DNA of 64,000 nucleotides from Trichobilharzia szidati. Lineage: Eukaryota > Platyhelminthes > Trematoda > Strigeidida > Schistosomatidae. The translations under genes were made by a program, and so were the position numbers. The stretch covers positions 155,270,199 to 155,334,198 of the forward strand of contig OX235279.1 in assembly GCA_944472155.2 (NCBI GenBank). The letters are read 5' to 3'. Positions 35,985 through 45,701 of this stretch are shown in pieces. Every line of letters begins with the position of its first letter. The first letter of the stretch is position 1. Below the pieces are notes generated by a model. It had not been told where the DNA came from and did no database searches. It saw nothing but the letters and a program-made list of their open reading frames with translations.

Positions 35985-36324
35985 GTAAGTTGAAAGGTTA
36001 TCTCTAAGTGGATTATATATATATTTGCACTGATTGGCGCAGTATAATATGGGTTATGTGAATTTAATGTATAAAAGAAACCTCTATTAATATTGTGCCA
36101 TTGTTTGCTTAGCTGACTGCCAGGCTAACAAATGTAGGTGGTTCTCGTGATTGATGCAAGTGCAGTGCATCTGAGAAGACAATAACTCGTTTAATTTTCC
36201 TCACTGTTTTACTTAGTGCAATCATTCGGTGAATAGTAATAATATACACATGGTTTGTGTTGATTACGAGAATTGAATCTAGTTAGCTCCATTATTACTA
36301 ATCTACCGTCTGACACTGTAAACT

Positions 36325-37945
36325 TAATAAATAAATAAATAAATAAATAAATTTATTCTCATAGTACAGTACATGAGGGACGCCAGTTTACAGGCATCAT
36401 CAAATTGTTACAGAAATAGAACCATATAATTTAATCACAATTTACAGCCAGTAGCAAGATATGCTTTACATGTTCGATAGAGATTATACATACACTTGAT
36501 AAATGTTAATTCCAGTAGTATAAAACAGCCTTTTCACTTATATACAATCATTTCTGTGCAAAGTTGGAAAAATCTGCTAGATTGTCAGTGAGTGCAACAC
36601 AACAGGAAATACAGGAGTATTGTCTTCGCATTAACAAAAAAACCAGGTCTTTGGTGGATGGATTATAAGTGCCTGGGAAAAAAATAAAGCTTGAAGTAAA
36701 TATTCATACATAACTTTGTTGTGTGCAGAGTCCTCGAATTATAGTTCATTGATGTGTTATTTTGAAATCAGTGATGTGTTTATCTCATTTCATCTTCAAT
36801 GTCATTGTTGGGAGTAACTACATAAGCTTCGGACGCATTAATTAATGGATTTCTACTGATTACGGGTATTTTCTTAGCGTTAGGAAGGTTTATGAGTTTC
36901 AGCTGTTCCGACAGGAGTTGAGAATATTACCTGCTCAGCAACATTATGGGTATAAGTTCATCACATTATCTAAGGAAAGGTGGGTTGCAGTTGGTGAGGG
37001 ATATATGGTACCCAACGAGCGTTCATCTGTCCTTGTGATGTTGTGGTGAGTTATACCTTTTTCATGTTGTCGGTTTATGTCCATTTTATTCCACTTATTG
37101 TGTTGGGTAGTAGTTTTACAAACGAGATTTGTTGTCTGTTTGAGGATACGTATGTTAACCGTTAATGTTTTATCTAGAATTATAAATATAGGCAAAAAAC
37201 AACAGGTGTAGTATTTAAGCTTATACATTAAATGGGCCTATAATTTCGGAGGCTCTCAGATAGGAACTAGAACTACTATCGTTTGCAAACTCTTGTAGTT
37301 TGTCATTAAGCACCTTTTTGAAGGAGGCCAATGTACTTGCTTGACGCATTTCCGTTGGCAGTTTATTCCATATCTGTGCATACCTAATCAGGTAAAACTT
37401 TTGCCTGGTGGCTGTTATACATTGTTCGATAGCTACTGTACCCTTAGTGTGTCTTAGTTTGTAGCCATTGTCATCTGAAAGTCGAGTGCCATTAGTAGAG
37501 GTAAAAACTAAGTGGTTTAGAAGCTTATAGTAAAGTGTCAAGTTTAGTCTCAGGCGTCTTAGCCATAGTGTTTCTAGTCCTAGGGTATCACATCTAGTGG
37601 AGTAGTTCGTACCATTTCCGGTTCCGAGTAATTTTAACGTGAAGTACCTCTGCACTCCCTCGACTTTCAATTTGTCCTCTATGCGTATGCTACTATACAC
37701 GAATGAACAGTAATCAAATAAAGGACGCACACAAACCTTGTACAACAGAATTCTAGACTCATTTCTGTAGAAGTTCCTGAGTAGAAAGCCGATAAGTCTG
37801 CGTGACTTTGACACTTGTTTTTGATCACCAGTAGTGGAGATGGATTTCTTCTGAAATTTCCATTTACCTGAAACAGTACAGATGCAGTGTTACGGTTGAA
37901 TGTCTGGGTTGCATTATATGTCATTGTTATCCTCATCAACACAAC
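36325..37945 (-). mobile_element. LINE family L-II, copy 2 (RT C-terminal ORF and 3' UTR)
   Basis: The frame at 37814-37221 encodes ESRILLYKVCVRPLFDYCSF, then YLIRYAQIWNKLPTEMRQAS and a stop after ASEIIGPFNV. This is the post-catalytic thumb and tail of a CR1/Jockey-like reverse transcriptase. The catalytic domain is missing (5' truncated; likeness to LINE fades by about 37945). The 3' UTR runs to an (ATAA)n tail at 36325-36350. It lies within the inverted-repeat element and so inserted after it, or was carried by it. Confidence 0.75.
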
Positions 37946-39240
37946 AGGTTTGCGTATCTTACAATATTTTAAGTGTTTCTCTATGTTGTTAATACTGCAT
38001 AGTTGCCTAGAGTTGAGGCATGTTTAGCTTATATTTGATGACTACAGATTCCTAAGTATGAGAATGTAGTTTGTGTGGGATTCAGAAAACTATGCTCACT
38101 AGACATTAGTGAGATTGTGGATCAATTTATAAGCTACATATCTGCAATACCTCATTAAATGTAGACGTATTCAGTGTGAAATTGACGAGAGAATGACGTC
38201 TCAACAGTATGGTTGTTTCGGAGTTTATCTTGAAATTTGCGTGTAATCCTCTAATGCTGGACAACTTATGAGGTCTATTTATGCATACGGCGTCGATATA
38301 AAGACCAGCTGGGGACTACAAATACTTTTAATTGTATGAGAACTTTACTTAGTATTAATAGAATCAGTGTATACTAATATATAAAATTATCTTTCATAAC
38401 TTCATGTTGTGCTTCATATTTTAGGTATACGGAGGTTGTGGAACGTGAAATCAGTGGGAATGTCAGTCTGTCAAACTAACGCTAATACCGTTCATCAGAA
38501 TTTTCTCTTGTAAACTATGAAAATATTTAATATACTCTTCATTTCCACTTCTTCTGTGCGTCGTTGTACTACGAGTTTTCGTAATATGTGAATTCTGATT
38601 AATGCATGTTAAGCTTAGTTAGCCAAATTGAAATTTATTATGGGATCATGAGTCTGTTACTTTAATCATTCATAGGATTTCGTGTCTGTTTCTGTACAAT
38701 AGCACATTGTGAAAACTAAGTAGGATTTAGCAAGTTGAATAATAATTCTGCAATGTTCGTTAAGCTGAAGTCGCCTTATTTAGCCAGTTGCAAGTCTGTA
38801 TACTGCTAAACGCCAAGTATATAGCACAAGTAAATTAGGGTTGATAGCTACTTCATTAATCAGTTAATATGCAGTGGCATCATCTAACAGACTGTCTACT
38901 TGGCGGCGAGCTAAGAAACAATTTTTATTTATTTCTGATATGCTGTTGAGTCATGCGATGTTATCTAATATCCATCATTTCTATGATCAATAACTGCAGT
39001 GACCAATCCTGGTCTTCCCGTGTCTTAGAGATTTCTAAAATAATATTTCGTCTGACTGTTCACATTAACAAGTTAAGGCACTCAAGCATAACTTATCCCC
39101 TCCTCTTACAGTTTGTCAGTTCGTGCATCTTACCTATACTTGACCTGTTCTTCTTGCTTTAATCATGACAATACCGTGTTTCGCAGAACTCATCACTCAG
39201 TGTACCAGCCTTAAATGTATACCACATGCAGGTATAATGC

Positions 39241-39361
39241 TTATGAGCTAGGTATGCAAATCAAAGTAAACGTTTGTACGGTACATCCATTATTTATAAG
39301 AATAACTAGAGCTACGATTTGACCAGTTATAAAACGTTCAATATATTTAGACGCAATTAAC
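39241..39361 (-). CDS. Unknown spliced gene in inverted-repeat element, last exon F
   Basis: Acceptor GCAGCGTAG. Encodes LIASKYIERFITGQIVALVI, LINNGCTVQTFTLICIPSS and a TAA stop at 39243-39241. With A-E this makes a product of about 224 codons, one of them the TGA of exon C. The hydrophobic run GQIVALVILI is too short to call a membrane segment. Between 37946 and 39240 nothing else was identified. Confidence 0.45.
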
Positions 39362-39408
39362 CTACGCTGCTTACTTCTATGACGTATTATCTAAAGCTAT
39401 GTAGTTAC

Positions 39409-39493
39409 CTTAAAGTGGTTTTTGCTCCCATAGCTACCACCTTAATGAGCAACTTAACGTCACCTTTGAATTTCAAAATTAAAGGCGGACATC
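39409..39493 (-). CDS. Unknown spliced gene in inverted-repeat element, exon E
   Basis: Acceptor GAAGGTTCTCAG, donor GTAACT. 27 codons: CPPLILKFKGDVKLLIKVVA then MGAKTTL. The leftover G of exon D plus GA gives Gly, and AG plus G of exon F gives Arg. Open and in phase at both ends. Confidence 0.5.
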
Positions 39494-39639
39494 CTGAGAA
39501 CCTTCTTGGTAAAAAGATCGTCTCCTAGTCGAAAAAAATGAATATATCCTAATCTCCACGAAAGTGTTTAGAGGTATTCATCTTATCACCTCAAATGACT
39601 CACTATTTGCAGTCACTTAAAAAGTAAGAATAAATTTAC

Positions 39640-39786
39640 CATAGACAGTGTGCTTGTGACTTCTAGATATCATAATGTACCATGAGGGAAAACCTATATC
39701 CATAGGGTTATAACAGTTAGAAGCGCGATATTGATCCGAAACAGGACGACTACGATTCTCAATCACAGAACATCCTACTTTGCTAT
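39640..39786 (-). CDS. Unknown spliced gene in inverted-repeat element, exon D
   Basis: Acceptor ATACGATTAG, donor GTAAAT. 48 whole codons: SKVGCSVIENRSRPVSDQYR, ASNCYNPMDIGFPSWYIMIS, then RSHKHTVY. Phase 2 in, phase 1 out. No domain recognised. The FPSWYIMISRSHKHTVYG segment reads like folded-protein beta strands. Confidence 0.5.
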
Positions 39787-40080
39787 CTAATCGTATAAAC
39801 AGATGTTTTGCCAAGAAAAAGAAAACCAATGGTTTTGGGAAAATTTATTTAGTTTTAATTAAGATCATGGTCATCCGTATTTATAGCCATGGAGAAATCA
39901 CAAACATCCAAAAAATAGGAATTTCATTATATGAAATAAAACAAACAACCTGTATTCAGCCAACATTTTCACCCCGAATAATAATCAGCTTGTTGTAACC
40001 ACCGATTGTAGACCACAACCCGAAACGTTATTCTTGCCAATTGTAGTCTTACATTTAACTGGGATAGTTCGTATACTTAC

Positions 40081-40149
40081 CAGATCACCGTGTTATCCGC
40101 TTTTTAATTCGTTTTGCAACACACTGAATGGCTGTTAACACTGGTCTTT
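40081..40149 (-). CDS. Unknown spliced gene in inverted-repeat element, exon C (with in-frame TGA)
   Basis: Acceptor CCGCCTGTAG, donor GTAAGTAT. Encodes RPVLTAIQCVAKRIKKRITR, then TGA (40087-40085) and Ser, before one leftover base. The TGA could be a mutated CGA or GGA codon (decay), or is bypassed by a weaker GTGATC donor just before it. The basic AKRIKKRI run could be a nuclear or nucleic-acid-binding signal. Phase matches exons B and D with the GTAAGTAT donor. Confidence 0.45.
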
Positions 40150-40219
40150 CTACAGGCGGTCCTATTTCATGCATTTGGATCTAGTACATTGGGCATTATC
40201 AAACATAGGTGACACTTAC

Positions 40220-40317
40220 CATTTAGGGGTTTCCAATTGCTTTCAGTTCCAAAACTACGCACAGGCACAACAGATTCACACTTCTCACGTGGCTCAACCT
40301 TGTTTGATTTACGTTCT
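40220..40317 (-). CDS. Unknown spliced gene in inverted-repeat element, exon B
   Basis: Acceptor TATTGTCAG, donor GTAAGT. Encodes 32 residues: ERKSNKVEPREKCESVVPVR then SFGTESNWKPLN, starting after one base and ending with one base. Fits exons A and C in phase. Intron A-B is 36 bases, within the range of short flatworm introns. Confidence 0.5.
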
Positions 40318-40353
40318 CTGACAATATATCTGATTCTTTAACTGATAATATAC

Positions 40354-40508
40354 ACTGATAGTAAACTCAGCTTCTCGAAAAGCTTCAAGGCTTTTTCAAC
40401 TTCGAACCACATTCTGAAATCTCCAGGTTTAATATACTCTTTGAAGACCTTGCCAATATCAACCCTGATCGAATTCTCCTCACCGGATTGACTCGTAGAT
40501 TGCTGCAT
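40354..40508 (-). CDS. Unknown spliced gene in inverted-repeat element, exon A (start)
   Basis: ATG at 40508-40506. Encodes 51 residues: MQQSTSQSGEENSIRVDIGK, VFKEYIKPGDFRMWFEVEKA, then LKLFEKLSLLS, ending in phase 2 at a GTATAT donor. No family recognised. Composition is protein-like (alternating charged and hydrophobic residues with FEVEKALKLFEKL helix potential). An alternative GTTTAC donor would join to a different acceptor of exon B in frame. The model is by eye from splice signals and phase only. Confidence 0.5.
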
Positions 40509-41028
40509 GTTGTAAAACTGAATGTGAAAAACATTGCTTTTTCAGATTTCTACATATTAAGTAACCAATTGAGCCAGAAACAATAACGGCAGCCATCAAA
40601 TGAACTAAAAAGAACAGCTTTTGTCAGCTAAACATGTTCACGTGCATATTTTTCAAAACTTCTACACAGCACTATTGCATTAATAGCTGAAAAACGACTA
40701 AAACACTGAAACCACGCATGAATGCAAGGTATGTAACAATTATAATGAAATGAATGCACCGACCTGGTGGTAAAAACTCTCGAAACCAACGAAGTAACTA
40801 ATATTAACAGCAACTGACACAAAAATGAGTTGAAAATCAACATTTGCGAACAACATGCATCAAGATAATTTGTGAATAACTGCAGGATAAACGTAAAAAC
40901 CAATGTGTAAACGAACGACTACGGAACTGCGATCGAACATGGCCGACTAACTTGGACGGAAATGACCTTTGAGCGTCTCACTCCATCAATGACCTTGAGC
41001 ATGCGGGATAATTTCAGCCATTTATGCG

Positions 41029-41083
41029 AGATTAACAGCCGTTGAAATAATCGATCAATAACAAAGTGCGTGGGATCCTATCA
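41029..41083 (-). repeat. 3' LTR of element M, proximal piece
   Basis: With the duplicated bases at 41018-41028 it matches 45633-45697 with one difference. Ends (plus strand) CCTATCA. Confidence 0.85.
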
Positions 41084-41097
41084 CCTCTCCCCGCAAA
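41084..41097 (-). promoter_or_regulatory. Polypurine tract of element M
   Basis: The minus strand reads GCGGGGAGAGG directly before the LTR start TGATAGG. This is the usual primer site for second-strand synthesis in LTR elements. Confidence 0.75.
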
Positions 41098-41331
41098 AAG
41101 TGTAGGACTTGCTTTTTAGATCTATTTGTAAATGTTTCGGAGCTCTTCTCTGTCAAGTTGACCTTCGCGTGGTACTGGATAGAGTGTGATGTGTCCCGAG
41201 CTTCCGGCTGCGGAAGATTAAATGTATCTACTAATACTTCTAACGTGAGGTCTCGTCTCCCATTGTCGGGTCTATCCGACGCATCTCGTATATGATTCGT
41301 GTGTCTGACACAACTGTCCTTCTACATTCAC

Positions 41332-42111
41332 TTAGTATAAAACCCTTCCTTTCTGCCCCACTATTTGTCTTCGAATCCATCTCGGAGGTGAATAGCGAAA
41401 ACCTCGTACATAAACTTGCTGGTACAATTTGAAAACTCGACGTTTAGCTCCGTGATGGCGATTGAATTGGTTTTCCATTTTTGTATTTCTGCAGCCCTGC
41501 TTTACTTGCCTAGGCTTAATTGAGTCGAGGGCAGTTCTGGTCCGCCGGCCAAACATAATTTCCGCTGGGGATAAGTGATTTGGGGCGAAAGGATTTGGCG
41601 TCGTACGACAATGCAGCAAGAATCTATCCAAAATTTCTTCTGTTGTTCCCTCCCCATTCGCTTTTGCATAAGCACGCTTAAAGGTATCGACGAAACGTTC
41701 AGCCTGTCCATTTGATTGGGGATGATACGGGGGGCTACGAATATGCTGGATGCCAAACAGTTTGCAGAAGTCTGAGAGCAGTGATGAGGTGAACTGCGAT
41801 ACATTATCGAACACCAGAACATCAGGCATACCAAAACGACAGAATAGTTGACGTAGGTGGGACACTGTTGCAATTGATGTGGAAGAATGCATAGGAAATA
41901 TCTCTAGCCATTTGGAAAACGCGTCGACACATATTAGGAAATGCATACTATTGAACGGTCCAGAGAAGTCAACATGAACACGGGACCATGGTTTGTCCGG
42001 TCGTGGCCAGGAACATAGTTCTGTCTTGCGTGGACACTGATGCTTGAGCACATTTACTACATTTGCGAACGAGGTCTTCGATATGGTCATCGATGTTGGA
42101 CCAGTAAACAT
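41332..42111 (-). pseudogene. Integrase core and C-terminal region of element M
   Basis: The useful frame reads WPRPDKPWSRVHVDFSGPFN, ICVDAFSKWLEIFPM, DVLVFDNVSQFTSSLLSDFC and YHPQSNGQAERFVDTFKRAY. These give the D-D-E triad of a retroviral-type integrase: D of HVDF, D of FDN, E of QAER. The usual DNG is DNV here. The zinc-binding part is in another frame (41969-42355), so a frameshift around 42000-42100 separates them. The frame ends at 41332, before the purine tract. Confidence 0.8.
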
Positions 42112-42355
42112 AACTGCGAGCGATCGCCTTCATTTTCCCAACACCAGGATGTGATGTATGAAGCTGACGAAGCATATGGTTACGAAGATTAGCTGGAACC
42201 ACAACACGATCAGCAAACATTATGCATTCATTAACGATGGATAAGGATTGGCGTCGCTGGTAAAACTGTTTTAAAACATTTGAATGAACATGTGGAGGCC
42301 AGTCAAATCGGATGAACTTTGATACTTGCTGGATCACGCAGTGTGTGGTTGGCAA
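41969..42355 (-). pseudogene. Integrase zinc-binding region of element M
   Basis: Reads IMFADRVVVPANLRNHMLRQ, then LHTSHPGVGKMKAIARSYVYW and LVRKCSKCAQ. The H-x3-H and C-x2-C pattern is the integrase HHCC zinc finger. It is shifted against the RNase H frame upstream and the core frame downstream. Confidence 0.75.
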
Positions 42356-43016
42356 CCTTAACTGAAGTCACCGGAAGAAGTTGAGTCGCGCCTACCAGAA
42401 CTCTGTTTACATCATCTTCAACAGAGATGGACGAAATAACAACATCCTCGCTTTCCAATTTCTGATGGCTTAGCAGCCATGATAATGCATCTACCTGGCC
42501 AAATTCAGAGGTAGGTTTATATTCGACATCAAAATTATATCCCAGTAACATGACAGCCCACCTTTGAAGCCGATTCGTAGTGTACACTGGAATGCCCTTT
42601 TTCGAACCAAATATCGACAACAGGGGTTTATGGTTAGTAAATAGAGCGAATTTCCTACCATGAAGCATTTTGTGAAACTTTTTGACTGCGAAGATAAGCA
42701 CCAAACCTTCTTTCTCAATTTGGCTATATTTGCGTTCGGTTGTATTCAGTGTTCTAGATGCATGTGCAATAGCTTTCTCCCTTCCGTTAGGAAAACGATG
42801 AGATATAACAGCACCAGTACCGTAGTCGGATGCATCTGCAGCAAGGATGATTTCAAGACTTGGATCATAATAAGTAAGCAGCATGTCTGACTGGAGTAAC
42901 GATTTTACTTTTTCAAATGCATTTTGACATTCAGGTAACCGATTCCATTTTGCATTTTTCGATAACAGGCGATTCAGTGGAGCACGTATGCGATGAAGCT
43001 CTGGCAGTAATGCACT
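42303..43016 (-). pseudogene. RNase H region of element M
   Basis: Same frame as the RT and separated from it only by a stop at 43019-43017. Reads SALLPELHRIRAPLNRLLS, DASDYGTGAVISHRFPNGRE, RKYSQIEKEGLVLIFAVKKF and TNHKPLLSIF. The DAS and E positions are kept, but the usual TDHKPL is TNHKPL, losing a catalytic Asp. EFGQVDALSWL replaces the usual N-x-ADALSR. Likely dead even without the upstream stop. Confidence 0.75.
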
Positions 43017-43763
43017 TTAATAGCTGATGAGGCCAAGGAAAGATCGCAGAGTGGCAACATTAGTGGGAGCGGGCATATGCTGAATAGCACGTATATTTTC
43101 TGGGTCTGGTCGACGTCCATGTTCATCAAAAATGAACCCAAGATACTTTACTGAATCCATGAAAGATGTACATTTATCCTCTTTAGGGTAGAACCCAAAC
43201 TCTGACATTTTGGATAGCACAGCGTCAAGTCGATCAAACAATTCAGAATTACTACTCCCTGTGATTATCACATCGTCGAGGTAAACAGCAACACCAGGTT
43301 GGTTAGCAAGCATAGTATCCATGATCTGCTGAAAAATTGCGGGTGGTGGTTTCACACCAAATGGTAAGCGAGTAAACTGGTAGAGACCCCTATGAGTGTT
43401 GATTGTTAGCAACTCTCGAGATTTTGGTTCAACTTCTACTTGAAGGTAAGCATCAGCAAGGTCAAATTTTGCAAAACATTTACCACCATTAAGTTTGACG
43501 AATAAGTCTTCTTGAATTGGTAATGAATAAGCATGATCCTCTAAAGCATCATTTAACCCAATTGAGAAATCTGCACACAGGCGAATGGAACCATTTGCTT
43601 TGCGTACAACAACTATAGGGGTAGCCCAGGGCGAATGCGTTACTGGTTTGATGACACCCAATGCTTCCAGTCTGTCGGGTTCATTCTCAACCAATGTGAA
43701 AGCAGCATACGGAACTGGACGTTTTGGACGAAAAACTGCCTTCGCGTTTGGCTTTAGAGACAA
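43017..43763 (-). pseudogene. Reverse transcriptase of element M
   Basis: 248 codons: SPWATPIVVVRKANGSIRLC, KCFAKFDLADAYLQVEVEPK, LYQFTRLPFGVKPPPAIFQQ and VAVYLDDVIITGSS. Both catalytic boxes (FDLADAY and YLDD) are intact and the tail SFLGLISY is followed by TAA where a Tyr codon is expected. The domain itself looks complete; the polyprotein is cut by this stop. Confidence 0.8.
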
Positions 43764-43769
43764 AACAAC

Positions 43770-44230
43770 TTAGGTAAATTTGCAGCAACCAAGCTTGTCC
43801 TGGAGGACAGAAGCGTGCTTTTGACGCAGGCGTTGCAAGAGAGACTGATCAGATACATGTCCGGGAACAAAGTTATTTGGTGAGAACAAAACATTAGAGC
43901 ATACTGAATTTAATGGTACATTGAAGATATGGAGCTTGTCTAACCAGTCAAGACCAAGAAAATTGAAATCATGGTAGTTTGTGACGTGACATACACCATT
44001 GAACTGATGCCCACCAAACTGAACCTGGCAATTCATCTCACCCACGAGTTTCAGCATATCTCCAGAGGCATTCTTAGCGACATGCTCGGTCGGCAGAAGC
44101 TGTGGGCACCCAAGTTTGCGCCACGTAGTTCGGGAAATTAAGGCGATATCTGATGTCGTATCCAACTGAAGACGAATAGGTTTGCCGTTAATACCTAGTG
44201 TAATATATTTACGTTAGCTGGTGAAATCGA
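43770..44230 (-). pseudogene. Protease region of element M
   Basis: After GKPIRLQLDTTSDIALISRT comes WRKLGCPQLL and, later, FNFLGLDWLDKLHIF. DTTSD takes the place of the aspartic protease DT/SGA active site, and FLGLDWL is the second conserved segment. A stop at 43770 splits it from the RT by only a few bases. Confidence 0.65.
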
Positions 44231-45219
44231 CTTTGGAAGTTGTGAAAATGGTCTGTACTCGAGGAAATTGTTTCGGCTTGAAACGACTACTTCTGTTCTT
44301 CATCGAAGAATTTTTCTGCGGTGGACAGTAACCCTCTTTATGTCCAAAACGGTGACAATTACGGCATTTATGTTTCTTGAAAGGACAGAACTTGACCACA
44401 GTGCCAGCTCACGGAAGGAGGTTTAGCTGAATTCTGAGACTGACGCGCTGTGTGCTTAACGGTGATCGGAGGACTTTTCACCGTGTTAATTGAACCAAAT
44501 TCAGACGACTGTCGTTTGCACTCCACCATAGCAGTATCGTGCCTCAAGTTGATTAAGCGTTGGCATTCTGCTGTCACCATTTGTAAAGTCATTTTCGGGT
44601 CTCGTTCCACGAGTGACAGAAGTCGAGTTCTTATGTCAGTATCTTCCGGGTTCTTCAACTCACAAATAAAAATCAAACACTTGAACTGATCTGATGTCAT
44701 TTCGTGTGGTTTGAACCTTTCGTATTCCCTGTTCACTTTGCCAGCGTAAGTGACATAATCATCGGAAGGCATTTTTGTCAACTGAAAACATTGGTACCGG
44801 ATATTGAACATGGATGACTGTTCACCAAAGATTTGTGATAAAACGGTGACCGTCTCATCGGATGATAACTCACGTGGGTTCTTAGGCAGAATGAAGTTAA
44901 CATATCTGTTGTGCTCAACAGTACCAAGTTTTCTTAGTAACAATCGGACTTCGGCAGCATCATCAAACATGTAGCATTCAATACGGAAGACGTCTTCATA
45001 ACGATTGAACCATGCATCAAATACGAGACCAGATATTGGGTCGTAGTTGGACTCACTGATGGAATTTGAGATGCTTTCATATTTGTCTGAATGAGATGTT
45101 GATGGAACTTGAATGGACAGCTTCTGAGTGAGAGCTTCGATTAATTTTAGTTGAGCTGCTTCATTCTGAACTTGCTGCTGCTGCAAGATAGATTTGAGAT
45201 CGTCCAGAGAGATAGACAT
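44214..45219 (-). pseudogene. gag and nucleocapsid of element M
   Basis: ATG at 45219. Starts MSISLDDLKSILQQQQVQNE. Capsid part: FDAWFNRYEDVFRIECYMFD, AEVRLLLRKLGTVEHNRYVN and PSDDYVTYAGKVNREYERF. It ends at SWHCGQVLSF; the rest of the zinc region, VKFCPFKKHKCRNCHRFGHK then EGYC, is in another frame. The CHCC/CCHC knuckles are typical of gypsy nucleocapsids. One frameshift at about 44400 inactivates it. Confidence 0.8.
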
Positions 45220-45318
45220 TGTAATTGGGTTGTAATTAACACAGTCAAAAATGTTCTATAGTTGCGCTGAACAGAATAAAAACCGTCGTCGCTTGCTTGT
45301 TATAACTGCAATGAATTA

Positions 45319-45336
45319 AGGTAAACCCCGTTGCCA
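45319..45336 (-). promoter_or_regulatory. Likely primer-binding site of element M
   Basis: The minus strand reads TGGCAACGGGGTTTACC three bases after the LTR end AACA. It starts with the required TGG; the matching tRNA was not identified. Confidence 0.5.
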
Positions 45337-45339
45337 ATT

Positions 45340-45697
45340 TGTTATAACCGTAGCCGGAATTAATTGAGGACGTTGTCGCCTTGCTCTGTCTGCGCCTGAC
45401 TAATATGCCTATATGCTTGTGGTACCTTCCGATTCAGTGAACCACGCAAATATCAAGAGACAAAGGCTGGTCTGTGACTGCATATTGTAGTACAACAACT
45501 ACGACAAAGAATTTATTTAGGAAAACAACACTTGGTATTTATGCATTTTTACAACAATACAGACAGCTAACAGCATTTGAGATAATTGATCGTAATAATC
45601 AATAACAGAGTGCGTGAGAAATAATGATATACCATTTATGCGAGATTAACAGCCGTTGAAATAATTGATCAATAACAAAGTGCGTGGGATCCTATCA
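45340..45697 (-). repeat. 5' LTR of element M (358 bp)
   Basis: On the minus strand it runs TGATAGGATCC...GTTATAACA. The other LTR copy is at 35199-35499 plus 41029-41083. Confidence 0.88.
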
Positions 45698-45701
45698 CCT
45701 T

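Larger units (their letters stand above)
35500..41018. mobile_element. Unclassified DNA transposon with terminal inverted repeats, inside the M LTR
   Basis: Left end GCTGGACTTATCCGGCATG (35500-35518) and, on the opposite strand, right end GCTGAAATTATCCCGCATG (41018-41000): 16 of 19 bases pair. Both sides are flanked by CATTTATGCG (35490-35499, 41019-41028), a 10-bp duplication of M LTR sequence. Removing this span restores a continuous LTR. Duplications of 9-11 bp are known for Mutator-like elements and 8-9 bp for Merlin and hAT; no transposase of these families was recognised. It contains a LINE and an unknown spliced gene. Confidence 0.7.
35199..45697 (-). mobile_element. Gypsy element M (young, with nested insertions), minus strand
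   Basis: Flanked by CCTT at 35195-35198 and 45698-45701, a 4-bp target duplication. Its right LTR is 45340-45697. Its left LTR is split in two (35199-35499 and 41029-41083) by a further transposon. The two LTRs differ at only about half a dozen sites, so insertion is recent. Internal order on the minus strand is gag, zinc knuckles, protease, RT, RNase H, integrase, then a purine tract. Element M sits inside the RT of element P. Confidence 0.85.

Noticed and set aside
36325..37945. LINE copy as the source of the inverted-repeat ends
   Set aside because: The LINE lies well inside the element and has its own (ATAA)n tail; the 10-bp duplication is at the outer ends only.
39456..39523. An alternative exon E reading DDLFTKKVLRMSAFNFEIQ
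   Set aside because: In phase with exon D, but it can only continue through a 23-base intron into a stop; the acceptor at 39494 gives a longer continuous product.
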